NCBI GenBank assembly: GCA_019693395.1
Contig: JAAMXP010001364.1
Coordinates: 1 to 17,628 of the forward strand
Direction of reading: 5' to 3'
DNA length: 17,628 bases
Source of the DNA: Ettlia oleoabundans
Taxonomy: Eukaryota; Chlorophyta; Chlorophyceae; Chlamydomonadales
Shown here: positions 1 through 9,378 of the stretch, piece by piece
Layout: every line of letters starts with the position of its first letter
How positions within the stretch are numbered: position 1 is the stretch's first letter
Notes under the pieces: model-generated
What the model saw: the letters and a program-made list of their open reading frames with translations, nothing else
Told to the model about the DNA's origin: nothing
Database searches by the model: none
Made by a program: the position numbers and the translations under genes

Positions 1-842
1 GGCGGCTGCGCCGCCGCGCCGCCGCCAGCCGCAGCGGTTGCTGCTGTGCCTGCTGAGGACGGGACCGGCATGCCCGCTGGGGCGGGCACACCAGCCGCTG
101 GCGGTGGTGCTGATGTTGCTGCTGCTGAGGGTATGGGGAGCGGCATGGGCATGGGAGGGCGGTGGGGCCCGCCACCTGGCAAGCTAGCCGACACGTGTCC
201 CGGCAGTGGTCCCCCTGTGCCGCCTGCCGCTGCCCCTGGTAGCGGCATCAGCATGGGCGGCCGCATGGCAGGCCGCATATGCATCATGGCACCTGGCCGC
301 ATGAACATGGCTGCACTTCCAGGCTGGGGGAAGATGATGGGCACGGTGGGGCGCATGCCGTGCGGCATGCCCGGCCGCGCACCTGGCGGCGGTCGCACGC
401 CAGCAGGGAGCGGGCCAGATGCTGGTGCACCACTGCCTCCTGCTGCTGGCGGCCCAGTGGCGTGGTTGCCATTGGCACCGCTGTTGGGTGGCCCCGCTTT
501 GGGTGCCCCTACTGCTGCTGCGCTGCCAGGCAGCGGGCCGGTGACTTTGGCGGGTGCTGCCCCGTTGGCTAATGGCCGCGCGTGCACAGCACCAGGCGGC
601 ATCTGTGCCTGCTGCGGCCGTGCCGCTGCCGCCTGCTGCGGTTGTGCCGGCATGGGCACAGGCATGGCGGGCCGGCCTGCTGCTGCAGGTGGCCGCGGCG
701 CCGGTGCTGCTGGCACTGCCGCGGCTGGCGGTGCTGCGGTGGCTGGCTGCTCTGATTGAGGCGCAGCTGCTGCTGGGGTCGCTGCTTTTGTCTGCGTGGG
801 TGCGGGCCCAGGTGCTGCAGCATTTCCAGGTTCTGTTTTGAC

Positions 843-881
<39 letters not shown>

Positions 882-1028
882 GCGCTGCGATTGCCGCTGC
901 TGTTGTTGCTGCAGCTGCTGCTGCTGGAGCTGTTGTTGCTGCTGTTGCAACTGCTGCTGCAGTTGCTGCTGCTTCTGCGCGTTACGCGCTGATGAGCGCG
1001 TGGCAGTGGCGGTCCCTTGCGGCTTCAT
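1..1028 (-). CDS. Q-rich then Pro/Ala/Met-rich protein, N-terminal part (runs off left edge)
   Basis: From the ATG at 1028 the minus strand stays open without a stop to position 1 (342 codons), so the 3' end lies outside the window. After MKPQGTATATRSSARNAQ comes a Q-rich stretch (about residues 18-61), ending in 12 glutamines that include 11 pure CAG codons (plus 846-878). A VKTEP motif follows, which fits the psi-K-x-E sumoylation pattern. The rest is Ala/Pro/Gly-rich, with a Met/Pro block near plus 240-370 (MRPGAMMHMRPAMRPP). No folded domain is recognisable. Composition resembles a disordered nuclear or transcription cofactor, but that is inference. The frame is also open 80 codons upstream to an ATG at 1268, which is preceded directly by an in-frame TGA. 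A good acceptor at 1042 (CCCGCAG|G) and a donor at 1133 suggest a 92-nt 5'UTR intron instead. Splicing it would put the upstream ATG out of frame, so 1028 is the preferred start. Confidence 0.72.
846..878 (-). repeat. (CAG)11 microsatellite in gene 1
   Basis: Eleven uninterrupted CTG on the plus strand read as CAG (Gln) in the minus-strand gene. The surrounding Q codons are mixed CAG and CAA. Confidence 0.9.
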
Positions 1029-1268
1029 TGGCAGTGCTGGCCTGCGGGCAAGACGGACGGCGGGGAGTCCAGTGGCAGCGGCGCACTGCAGGGCAGGTGT
1101 AGGGCACTGCCGTGCGGTCCCACGGCGTTCCACCTGCGCTCCACTCAACTCCTTCTTCCCACAGCTGTTCCCAGGCTGCCTGCGAGCCGCACCTTGGGTT
1201 TCAGAGGCCGGAGTCCGCAGCGGGCGAGGCCGGGGGCTGCCTGCTGTGCTGTTGTTACACGATATGGT

Positions 1269-1696
1269 CATTCAGGCGGCCCTCAACGGGCCGGGGGCCC
1301 TGGCTGCCCCGCCTGAAGACAAGCAGGCAGGGCTCGATTGCCTTCGCGTGGCCTGGGCCTTCGGCGGCGCTGAAGAAGAGCGGGAGCAAGCTCTAGATAG
1401 CGTGTATTACTTGGGGTGAGCGCCTTTGCACCTGAAATTTTGCTCGCTGCGGCCCCTCATCCATGTCATCGCTTGGGTCGGGGTCAATGATCAAATGCCG
1501 GAGAAGGCAGCCAATTGCCAGTCAGGACCGGCTCTTGCCGGCCACAGGCAGCCCATGCTGCAACAGCAGCTTCAAGGGCCGGCGCTGGGGTCGTGGCTGT
1601 GGCGGCCCTCCGCGCCCAGGGCGCTGAGCAGCCGCAGGCAGTTGCCGACTACGCCGCTGGCTCGCGATACCCGTCTGTTGCGCATCAAGTGCCAGG
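1269..1696. promoter_or_regulatory. Divergent intergenic region between genes 1 and 2
   Basis: This stretch separates the minus-strand Q-rich gene from the plus-strand zinc-finger gene and should hold both promoters and 5' leaders. Open frames on both strands cross it, but none shows domain-like sequence or fits the splice phases of the neighbours. No clear TATA box was found here. Confidence 0.35.
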
Positions 1697-2914
1697 ATGG
1701 GCCCCAAGAGGAGGACAGGTCGGCACTGTTCATGCTGGCGACTGGTTTCGAATTTTCCCCTGCAACCTGCAATGTTGCGGGCGCCCGCTTCTCTAATGCA
1801 CGTGTGCGCCACCACAGTAGCGCGTATCAGGTGCAAAATCTGGGCGCGGCAGGCCGCCAAGGTGTGCTCCCTACTCCCGCCCCGCCTGTTGCATTTTTCT
1901 GGCAACCAGCGTTTGCTGCTCCCGAGCCCACATTCTACAATACAACCCCTACCCACCCACTGCAGCTATAAAAGCCCACGATACAGCGGCAGCGCCTTTG
2001 TGCGGCGGCCACTGATCAGCCCCTACAAGCGCACGTCCGCGTGCCGCCGCTGCAGCGGCAGCGGCACCGTGCCCTGTGGCGCATGCAGCGGCACTGGCCG
2101 CCTGGCCCGCGGCGGGTACCATAAGAAGAATCCAGTCAACGCGGGAAGGGTCGTAGGTGAGGGCGCAGCTGCTGCTCAGGGAGAGAGGGGCCGTTGGCTG
2201 TGACATGTTGTCGCTGCCTTGACCCTAGAGAGAAAGAACCCTCCGCTGGTGCTGGCGCCAGCCCAACCGCACCTTAGCGCCGCCAATGCTTACTGAATGC
2301 CCCATGTCTCCCCTACCGAACCTCACCTCCAACCTCCAACCTCACCTGACACCCTTCTTCCACCGGTCCATCGTATTGCAATGCAGGCAGCAAGTGGACA
2401 GCCATGGAGCGAACCTTTGGCTGGCGTCACTTTCGGGTGCTGCAGAAGCGGGGGCAGGGCAAGGGCACCTTTGTGCTCATGGCTGCCACCTGTGATGAAT
2501 CCACTCAGTTCTGGGTGAGTGAGTATAGTGATGGATGATGGTGGACAGAGACGTGTGCAGGACAAGGTTCGGTCGCCCTTGCGCATGGCAGCCAATACAT
2601 ATTTTGCTTGGGCGCCAGTCAATATCCATCGCAAATATCATCCTCCACCACGTGCGCTCTTGGCTATCCCCGTGCAGGTCAACATGCAAAACCTTCGTGA
2701 GCGCGACCGGTGGGCCAGCGGCTGGCTGCAGAAGCAGGAAATCTTAGCACTGGAGGACCAGCGCAAGCAGGCAGCAGCCGCCTACGGGAGCGCCTCCCCG
2801 CCACCTGGCGCCACAGCTGGTGCCGCATGCGGCACGCCCTGCAAAACCTGCAGCGCCAGCGGCACCGTGCCGTGCCCGCTGTGCAGCCTAGCGGGGCAGG
2901 TGGTCGAGCTATAG
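1697..2914 (+). CDS. DnaJ-type cysteine-rich zinc-finger protein, no J domain
   Basis: Three exons fit in phase: 1697-2156 (donor TAG|GTGAGG, phase 1), 2387-2514 (donor TGG|GTGAGT, phase 0) and 2678-2914 (stop TAG). The product is 274 aa from the ATG at 1697, or 249 aa from the ATG at 1772. The N-terminal 90-115 residues are Arg/Ser/Leu-rich with few acidic residues, like an organelle transit peptide. Next is CRRCSGSGTVPCGACSGTG, two CxxCxGxG DnaJ half-motifs. A middle domain contains KWTAMERTFGWRHFRV and RERDRWASGWLQK. The C-terminus carries a second pair, CKTCSASGTVPCPLC. J-domain-less DnaJ zinc fingers occur in plastid proteins such as BSD2 and ORANGE, which act in protein folding or stability. 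A plastid chaperone-like role is therefore likely but inferred. Introns are 230 and 163 nt. The start is the least certain part: an in-frame optional intron (1831-1965) lies within exon 1. Confidence 0.8.
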
Positions 2915-3990
2915 GGTGGGCTGCCTTGGGCCTGCGGTGCGGCCAGCTGCACAATGCTGGTCACTGGCCTGACAGTCAGACGCACGCGTAGCACTGGGTG
3001 AAGCCGCTGCCTGACATGGCAGCCGTGGCCGCCGGGTGCGCTCCGCGCCACCCCCCGCTTTTGTCTCAATCCATCCCCTAATTAAGTTTCTGTAGTTTGT
3101 TGTAACATCGTCTCCCTCCTTCCTTCTGCTTCTGACCACCTTTTTGCCGCTTGCTTACTGGCCACTGCAATGGCATGCTTTCTTGTACTACCTCAGCTCA
3201 CACTGCTTTCAACCCCACTGCCCTGTCACCCTCTGCAGACTTTATCCTAATTGGTTGCTTGCGATATATCTTGTAATCTACAAGCTGCAACTTTTCTTGG
3301 ATCGACCATCAGCTCAAACTTGTGAGCGGGGATGGTGATGTGTGCAGGAGAGCTACAATTGAGGGACGCAGTTCTCAATAAAACCAAAGCCTTCCCGTTT
3401 AGGAAGGATGCAGGATTATGAAAACTTGCCTGTGGTGGGGCAGGGAATTAAACACGCACCAAAACACGCACGTCAGGAAACAACATTGGGAGGGGGGGTC
3501 AATAAAATGGTTGTTGGGAAAAAACGGAGGCAAGGGGAAGCGGCGAAAGAATCTTTGCCATTGCCCTTGCCTAGCCTGCAGAAGCAAGGCATCAGCATTG
3601 GCAATGACAGCAGCGGCATGTAGATGCCTTCCTGAAACATTGAGGCACACCAAGGGGGATTTAGCACAAGGGGCCAAGATTGGGACGCAGAAAAATGGTG
3701 CAGCAGCGGAAGGGGTATAACCGCAGTGCAAAGCTGGCTGGTTAGATTGAATCATGGTTTGCTTGTTCATTAGCAGGGATTCAGCATGGCGCGAGCAAAA
3801 GCAGCAAAGGGCTGCTGATTGGCGCAAGAGGAGTGGGGGGTTCAAGGAGGCCCAGCTGCTGCAGGGCAGTATGGCAGTGGGAAAGCGCTATGTCTCTGTG
3901 AATACAACTTCATTTATGATATTTTCTCTTTTCATGTATGACTGTTGCAGGAAATCACTACCTCACTACCCCATCGGGGGTCAGCTGGTT
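2915..3990. other. Convergent 3' intergenic region
   Basis: About 1.1 kb lies between the stop codons of two convergent genes. It is less GC-rich than the coding regions and should contain both 3' UTRs. Short open frames are present, but none has splice support or recognisable protein sequence. AATAAA occurs on the plus strand near 3375 and 3501. No TGTAA was found on the minus strand for the gene ending at 3991, so its poly(A) site is not identified. Confidence 0.5.
3101..3105 (+). terminator. Polyadenylation signal TGTAA, zinc-finger gene
   Basis: TGTAA lies 187 nt after the stop of the zinc-finger gene. TGTAA is the usual chlorophyte poly(A) signal. Another TGTAA occurs near 3270. Confidence 0.5.
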
Positions 3991-6785
3991 CTAGCTGCGG
4001 GCCGTGGCCGTACCACGCCCCTTGGTGGCGGCAGTCTTGCGTGGCGGCAGAGCCATGCCGCGTGTGCCCGCCGGCGCCTTTTTGCTGGTGCCGGTGCTGG
4101 AATCGGGGCTTGTGCAGCTTGCACTTGCACCGCTGGATGCCAGCTGGGCGCCTGCCAGGCTGGCGTCAGCTGAGGCTGAGCCGCTGGGTGCAGCGGTGGT
4201 CACCTCCATCCCGCCCACGGTGTCATCGCTGCCACTGCTGTTTGAGCGTTGAGGAGGGGAAGGGCAGGGTGCTGGGGCAGATGCGGCGCCAGCCAGCATT
4301 GAAACGAGCCCAGGAGCCATGTTGGCCATAGCTTCCGGCGGCACCAGGCTCATCAGTCCCGCCAGGTTGGGGACCTGAGCGGGTACCTGCTGCCGAGCCT
4401 GCTGCGGGACCCCCTGCTCAACCACAGCAGGCACAGCAGGCTCCACCAAGATGCTGGCCAGCTCACCGCTTGGCCCCGCCTCCCCTTGTGGCAGCCCAGC
4501 CGGGTGCTGCCGCAGGAAAGCGGCGGTCAGGCGTCCGCCGTCGCACACATCGTGCCAGCTCATTTGCATAGTCAGCGTGAGCAGCGGCAGCAGAGGGGAC
4601 TCCATCAACGGCACCTGCAAGTAGGAATACAAAGGGAACAGCAAGGCAGCAGCGAAGGGCTGAGCTACGTTGCGGTTCACATCACAAGCAGTGCCCGAAG
4701 AGCCTGCTTGATGCTCCACCGCCTCTCATAGGGATGCAGGGGAAACGCCCCTGGTTGTTCTGCTATACATGACCTACCACCCATTGGCCCTGTGCATGCA
4801 AGCCACATGCTGGTAGGTAACCTGGCAGAGGTTGCTGCTTAAGCGTTGGTGTGTGTTTGCATCAGGAGACAGAGGCAGCACCCACCTGTCCCACCAGTGC
4901 ATCAAAGATGAGCGGGGCTCCTCGCACGGCACCACCCGTCAGCACCCGCACCGCGAAGTCGGCAAAGCAGATGCAGTTGTTTTTAAGCGCGTGATACATC
5001 GTGCCTTCTGCAAATTTGAGGGCCTGCACAGAAAAAGAGGGCAGCGGCAGCGGCAGCCGGTTGGGAGGGGTGATCAAACAGCAGAAGCATTTAGGAAGGG
5101 GAGCCACCAACGAAGTATGACCCAGGAAAGCAGCCAGCTAGCCGGCCGGCCAGCCAGCTAGCGCTGTGTAAGTGACGGGCTGCAGATTACACTGGGTGAC
5201 AAGCCAAGGCCAGGCAGTGGCCAGTTATCAGATGAGACGACTCTAGCGGCCAGCCAATGTCCCGACACTCGCCTGCTGCACGTGCTCTGCATCCAGTGAG
5301 TGGTGCGGCGCCGCAATGTGCAGCATGGGCAGGTGCTCTGGGTCGGGTGGTGGCGCGGGGCGCAGCAACACGGGGCCTGATGTCGCTTCAGCCAGCATGT
5401 TGTCTGTGATGTCCATCTGATTGGCTGGACCCAGCTCCAGAGCTGTAAGCTGCAGCGAGCAGTGAGAATAGCAGGTAAGAGCGAAGGAGAGGCGGTATGC
5501 TTGTTACGGCCGTGAAAGGGTTGGCTGGACAGGGTGTGCTCCTGGATTGATTGTCGAAATTGGATTGACAGATCCAAACAACTGCAGAAAGCGCTCGCTT
5601 GGGTTAGCAACATGCGTCTGCTGTGAAGGCAGCACGGTTGTGTTTCCCAGCACAACAGGCTGCTGTCGGCTGGTATGGCTCCCATTGCACCAACCAACTT
5701 CACCCACCTCCTCTCCCTGCTTCACATAGACCACCACATGGTGGAACACGCTGCCTCCAGAGGCCAACAGGGACGCCTTATCGCCATGTTCTGCGGCACA
5801 GAAGGGTGAAACGGAAGCAGCACAGAAGCGAGGCAGATAGGAGTGAGCAAAGGCATTCAAAACCACAGAGCCGAAGGGAAGCAGGCTGCAGTTGCAGTAG
5901 GCGGATGTTTTTCCACATAACTGGGCAGCTACGGCCTCGCAAGCAATGCAACTTTTGCTGCCAAAGCTGCCAGAACCACAGCATGCATCCAGTGCTATTT
6001 GACCGGAACGCATTCAAGCAGCTGGCATGCGGTCAGCTGCCCGCGTGTCAAGTCGCAGCTAGTGTCACTCATCAGGGCAGCGAGACCAGCAACACACACA
6101 CTGGAGGCAGCGCTGGCTGAAACAAGCTCACCACTGCGCACAGGGCGTTTGTATATGTAGAGGCCGTCACGGTCAAAGGCATGTGCTGAGGTGAAGAGAT
6201 CGCGGCGCAGCAGAGAGCCCAGCCGGTTGAAAAAGGCAGCCCTGCGGCAGGCAGTGTTGTTGGGATAAAAGCTTCTGAGCCAAAGTAGCTTGCTTACGGA
6301 CAGGCCGGGTGCAGGTGCTGGCACAGGAGCACGACAGCCTGACTTCTGACGAGACAACTGGTGGCACTGGCGGCGGCCAGGTGGCGAGGGCGCAGGCGGG
6401 AGAGTTGCCAGCGGACTTCAACGGACAGGCCGGGGGCGTTAAAATTGAGCCACAAGGGCAGAGACAACAGGTTTTCTTGGAAGCCGCACGCTGCAGGAGG
6501 CGCCCGGCGTTCGAGAACGTTCGATAGGAATGGCAAGGCTTGCCCAATATCCCCTCTCATCAGGCCACGGAAAGTGTATGCCGGCCGCCTTCTGTAATTG
6601 TCTGACAGCACTCACTGTGACTCGCCGGGACTTGGCGGAAGGAGCGGTGCAGCCACTTCCTGCACTATTTCACGCCGCTTTGCTGATCCTTGTTTGACAT
6701 CGTCGACACCTAGCAGGGCATCGCTGCTGACACCCCTCTGCACCCGCTTATAAGACGTGGGAGACACGGTCGCGGCGTTGGCCAT
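3991..6785 (-). CDS. LRAT/PPPDE-like papain-fold (NlpC/P60-type) protein, 7 exons
   Basis: Exons on the minus strand are 6785-6616, 6591-6298, 6241-6132, 5790-5708, 5449-5273, 5023-4886 and 4614-3991. Every junction matches in phase and the sum is 1596 nt, or 531 aa. The start AACATGGCC fits chlorophyte context. The core is HGDKASLLASGGSVFHHVVVYV (residues 193-214; His 208/209), followed 80-100 residues later by YHALKNNCICFADFAVRVLTGG (Asn294-Cys295). The order GD...H...NC..FA..TG resembles permuted papain-like thiol enzymes: LRAT (acyltransferase) and PPPDE/DeSI (deubiquitinase or deSUMOylase). Assignment between these is open, and catalysis is inferred from His plus Cys only. The region before it (58-190) is not recognised. 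The C-terminal ~150 residues are Ser/Ala/Pro-rich and probably disordered, ending in a basic tail. No signal peptide or membrane segment is clear. Intron 1 would be 24 nt (alternative 60 nt), intron 2 is 56 nt, and intron 5 appears to start with GC. Confidence 0.72.
5131..5162. repeat. CAGC/GGCT tetranucleotide-type repeat in an intron
   Basis: CAGCCAGCTAGC occurs twice (5131-5142 and 5151-5162) around GCCGGCCGGC, inside the GC-AG intron of the LRAT/PPPDE-like gene. Confidence 0.75.
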
Positions 6786-7302
6786 GTTGGAAGGGAGTGG
6801 GGCAGAAGGTATGCTGGATAGAAAAATTGCTAGCTTAACGGGTTGCGAAGATACACCGTGAGAAACGGGCGGCAGGTCTCGCAGAAGGAGAAGATGCAAC
6901 AGTACAGCAGTACAGTGGCGTGAGTGGCTGGCAGCGGCCGGCCTAACCAGCCTGTTGAAACGTGCTTCGCGCATATGTGCTGATCCCTCAGGCTACCGGA
7001 CTTGCAGCGTTCGACTCTTGTCTCAGCATTAATGGAGTTCCCACGTGCCATTTGTCCATAATGGACGAACCAGTGGCACATGCAACATGCAAAGGTAGCG
7101 GGACACATGCAGCCGCAGGCTATGGGCGAGCATCCAGATGTCCAGGTGTTTATTTCCCATAGGTTTTGTATGCAAAGTTTGGAAAGCCATTGCACTGTAA
7201 GGGTGACACACGTAATGCAAGACATAAGCATGGACTTCAGTTACATGGTAGAGCAGGAGCATGATGATGGAACTCAAGAGTCAATAGCGTTGCAGGAGAC
7301 TG
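6786..7302. promoter_or_regulatory. Upstream region of the LRAT/PPPDE-like gene
   Basis: This holds the presumed promoter and 5' leader of the minus-strand gene starting at 6785. No convincing coding sequence is seen. On the minus strand a TGTAA lies at 7245-7241, which could serve a minus-strand transcript from the next candidate upstream. Confidence 0.3.
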
Positions 7303-7599
7303 TTAGCATGAACTAAGCAGTTTGCAGTTTCTTATCATCACCTGCGCCGATGCACCATGCACAACAGTGGAGTCTTCACTGCTTGTGCTCCTCAGTGCTG
7401 CTGCCGCTTGCTCTGTGCTTTGACGTGCCGACAGCCAGTAGCTGGCTGGCAATGTTGTAGGACTGTTGACCGCTTTATAGCCTAGCCTAAATAGGCTCTG
7501 TAGGCACGGTTTTACAGACCGCAGGGTGCCAATCACACGAGGTGAAAGACCACGAACAAGCGTGTGGATCAGACCATGAATATGCAGCACAGCATGCAT
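7303..7599 (-). CDS. Possible small protein, 98 aa, unrecognised (weak candidate)
   Basis: An ATG at 7599 opens a 98-codon frame ending at 7303. It starts MHAVLHIHGLIHTLVRGL and ends VMIRNCKLLSSC. A minus-strand TGTAA lies about 60 nt beyond the stop, which is the main support. No domain, signal peptide or homolog is recognised and no introns are needed. Length and composition could arise by chance, so this may simply be intergenic DNA. Confidence 0.18.
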   Translation of the reverse strand: MHAVLHIHGLIHTLVRGLSPRVIGTLRSVKPCLQSLFRLGYKAVNSPTTLPASYWLSARQSTEQAAAALRSTSSEDSTVVHGASAQVMIRNCKLLSSC

Positions 7600-7855
7600 A
7601 GCATAGCACGCATGACAGGGTGGCAGCAAATGTGCTATCCTGCCACAGGCAGCCTCCTCAGCAGTAGCGTGCCGTCAGGCATCTCCCACATTTCTTAAAG
7701 TTCATCGCTTAATCGCTGGCACCCTCGACGTTCATGCAGCCCAGGTAGGGAGCGGCGGCGCAACCCCAGGGTCCACACATTTTCCACCGCCACTGCCGCC
7801 GCCACCTCAGCTTCATTAAGAGCGAAGGCGCTTGGTGAATGGTTTCTGCGGCTGT

Positions 7856-7902
7856 GGGTGTGGGTGCTGGTGGGTGTGGTTGGGGGAGGGGGGTGGGGGG
7901 GA
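7856..7902 (+). repeat. G-rich tract with quadruplex potential
   Basis: The plus strand shows at least six runs of three or more G separated by one to six bases (GGGTG, GGGGGAGGGGGG and similar). It lies in the gene-poor segment, with no gene model over it. Confidence 0.6.
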
Positions 7903-8852
7903 GTCACTTCAAACTTGTGCAGATAGTAGACCTTCAGCTTTCCCCAACGTCCTGGGACTTGGCAGTGGCCAAGTCTTGGAGCCTACGAGGGAACACAGGT
8001 TGGAAAGCCTGGGCGGGTTTATCATTCTGACTATGCAACAAGCCAATGCAGGCAGCAACCACAAGGGCACCCTAGCTACCAGCCAACACCATCTATGTGC
8101 TGTTTTGCGCCTGTGAACCGAGTGCTCCACAAGTCCGATTTGTTTTGGCAATAACCCACGCAAGATGCTCACCTGATGCGTGCCTGTCGTTAATGCTCTG
8201 CTGGGTGTGCGCCTCCCGCTTCACTAGAGCCTCCATAGTCTGGTAGGCTGTGGAGGTGGTGTGTGTGTGCGTGGGGGGTGTGAGGGGGGGGGGGGGCGCG
8301 GTACAAGACTGATTGTTTGATTGGCATCAGCATGTAATTCAAGTGGCAGAGGAGGGAAAGGGCCCTTTACTCAAAGCACCCACAACAGGAGAGGAAAGCA
8401 GCAACTCGACATGCCGACGTTTGCAGGACATTAATAATGATTCATTCAATTTACTTTGTAATGAGTTAAATGCTGCTTGTGGATTCCATTCTGGAAAGCC
8501 GGCACAGATATGGCGTCTGAGGCGCTCCCTGGGCACCATGTCGCTGGGACCTGACTAGGCCGCCGTTTTACTGCCGGAGGTGAGTGTGAGAGCAGTCATC
8601 TCCTGGGTGTCGGCCAACACCGCAACCAGCACAGGGTATAACTTGACCAGCTTGCTGTCTCCCAGACGTTACCCCTGCACGCAATGGCGCACTCAAAGCA
8701 TTGGCGGAAAGCGCATGTATGAGAGAAGCCGGCCATTGCCCGTGCGAAATTGCTTTGGTTCCACTGTCCAGGACTAAACAGTTCTTTGTGTAAATATTGG
8801 TGCAACTGTCCCTTTCAGGCAACAATTCCGAGTGGTTGTAGCGCTCGTGGTG
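7903..8852. other. Gene-poor segment
   Basis: Apart from the G-rich tract near 8257-8296, no supportable gene is seen. A strong donor (GGAG|GTGAGTG at 8580) pairs well with an acceptor (CCCTTTCAG at 8818). The sequence before the donor lacks a plausible coding frame, so at most this would be a noncoding leader exon for the candidate at 8853. Confidence 0.3.
8257..8296 (+). repeat. GT repeat followed by a 13-G homopolymer
   Basis: A short GTGTGTGTG run leads into GGGGGG and then 13 consecutive G (8284-8296). It is noncoding simple sequence, also with G-quadruplex potential and prone to sequencing error. Confidence 0.7.
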
Positions 8853-9161
8853 ATGTCCATGATAGCCTGCCTGAAAGGCAGCGGTTACCAGCACTACTGC
8901 CGCCACCGTGCAGCTGTTGCCCGTGTTGCCCGCAACCCCAGCACTTCCATGTACCTGGGGGCGACTGAATGTACTCTTACCCGTCCTTTTTGCGTTGGCC
9001 ACGCATGTTCCACTGGGGATAAATTAATGAATGGGCTCTGTGCACCGGACCACCCTGCAACCTCTGCTGATTTCAATGGAGAGCTCCAGCTTCAGCTGCC
9101 CGCTGTGTTGGTGCTGCAGCACCAATTGTACCAGCGCATGCGTAGTATTCGAGGGGAATGA
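8853..9161 (+). CDS. Possible small protein, 102 aa, unrecognised (weak candidate)
   Basis: An ATG at 8853 (MSMIACLKGSGYQHYC...) opens a frame to TGA at 9161. It follows a good 3' splice site at 8818 whose partner donor would be 8580. The frame is open back to that acceptor. Cys residues are fairly frequent, but no domain is recognised. No TGTAA follows the stop before the next gene. An antisense frame at 9260-9024 looks about equally protein-like, which weakens the case for either strand. Confidence 0.2.
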   Translation: MSMIACLKGSGYQHYCRHRAAVARVARNPSTSMYLGATECTLTRPFCVGHACSTGDKLMNGLCAPDHPATSADFNGELQLQLPAVLVLQHQLYQRMRSIRGE

Positions 9162-9213
9162 GAGTACCACCACACTGGGCGTGTGCTCGACGCAAGCCAA
9201 CATAAGGCCGCCG

Positions 9214-9305
9214 TGCATAAATTTCCGGACTTGCGTCCCATCCCCACTCTTTATCCCCAAAAAAAACCCGCCTCATCCCAAACCGTCCAACCAAATTGTG
9301 CAGTG
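9214..9305 (+). promoter_or_regulatory. Candidate promoter and 5' leader of the secreted-protein gene
   Basis: A TATA-like GCATAAATTT lies at 9214-9223. A donor-like GTG|GTGAGC near 9304-9306 pairs with the acceptor CTCTGTTGCAG that ends exactly at the ATG (9379), implying a leader intron of about 73 nt. This is inferred from consensus only. Confidence 0.35.
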
Positions 9306-9378
9306 GTGAGCGGCACCCTGCTGCTCGGGGGTTCGCTGTGTAGTCGTATTATCAACACCTCGCTTGCCTCTGTTGCAG

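Noticed and set aside
1028..1268. Upstream ATG at 1268 as the start of gene 1
   Set aside because: The frame is open, but the sequence looks random and a donor/acceptor pair (1133/1042) suggests a 5'UTR intron. Kept only as an alternative.
756..1419. Plus-strand poly-Leu and poly-Cys frames over the CTG repeat
   Set aside because: They are shadows of the minus-strand CAG (polyQ) frame and carry no natural protein sequence.
1967..1974. TATAAAAG as a TATA box for the zinc-finger gene
   Set aside because: It lies within or just after the exon 1 frame, and no suitable ATG follows before the conserved cysteines. An acceptor at 1965 explains the context better.
3399..3845. 148-codon minus-strand frame in the convergent region
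   Set aside because: It has no domain, no splice support and Cys/Pro-rich random-looking sequence, and sits where 3' UTRs are expected.
5158..5703. Minus-strand 181-codon frame
   Set aside because: It lies across an intron and a real exon in a different frame; the exon in the phase-matched frame reads LTALELGPANQMDITDNM.
7486..7499. AGCCTAAATAGGCT hairpin as an RNA element
   Set aside because: The stem is only six pairs with a two-base loop and no flanking features; expected by chance.
9024..9260. Minus-strand frame reading HGGLMLACVEHTPSVVVLSF
   Set aside because: It looks somewhat protein-like, but no splice sites, start context or poly(A) signal link it to a gene, and it overlaps the promoter of the secreted-protein gene.
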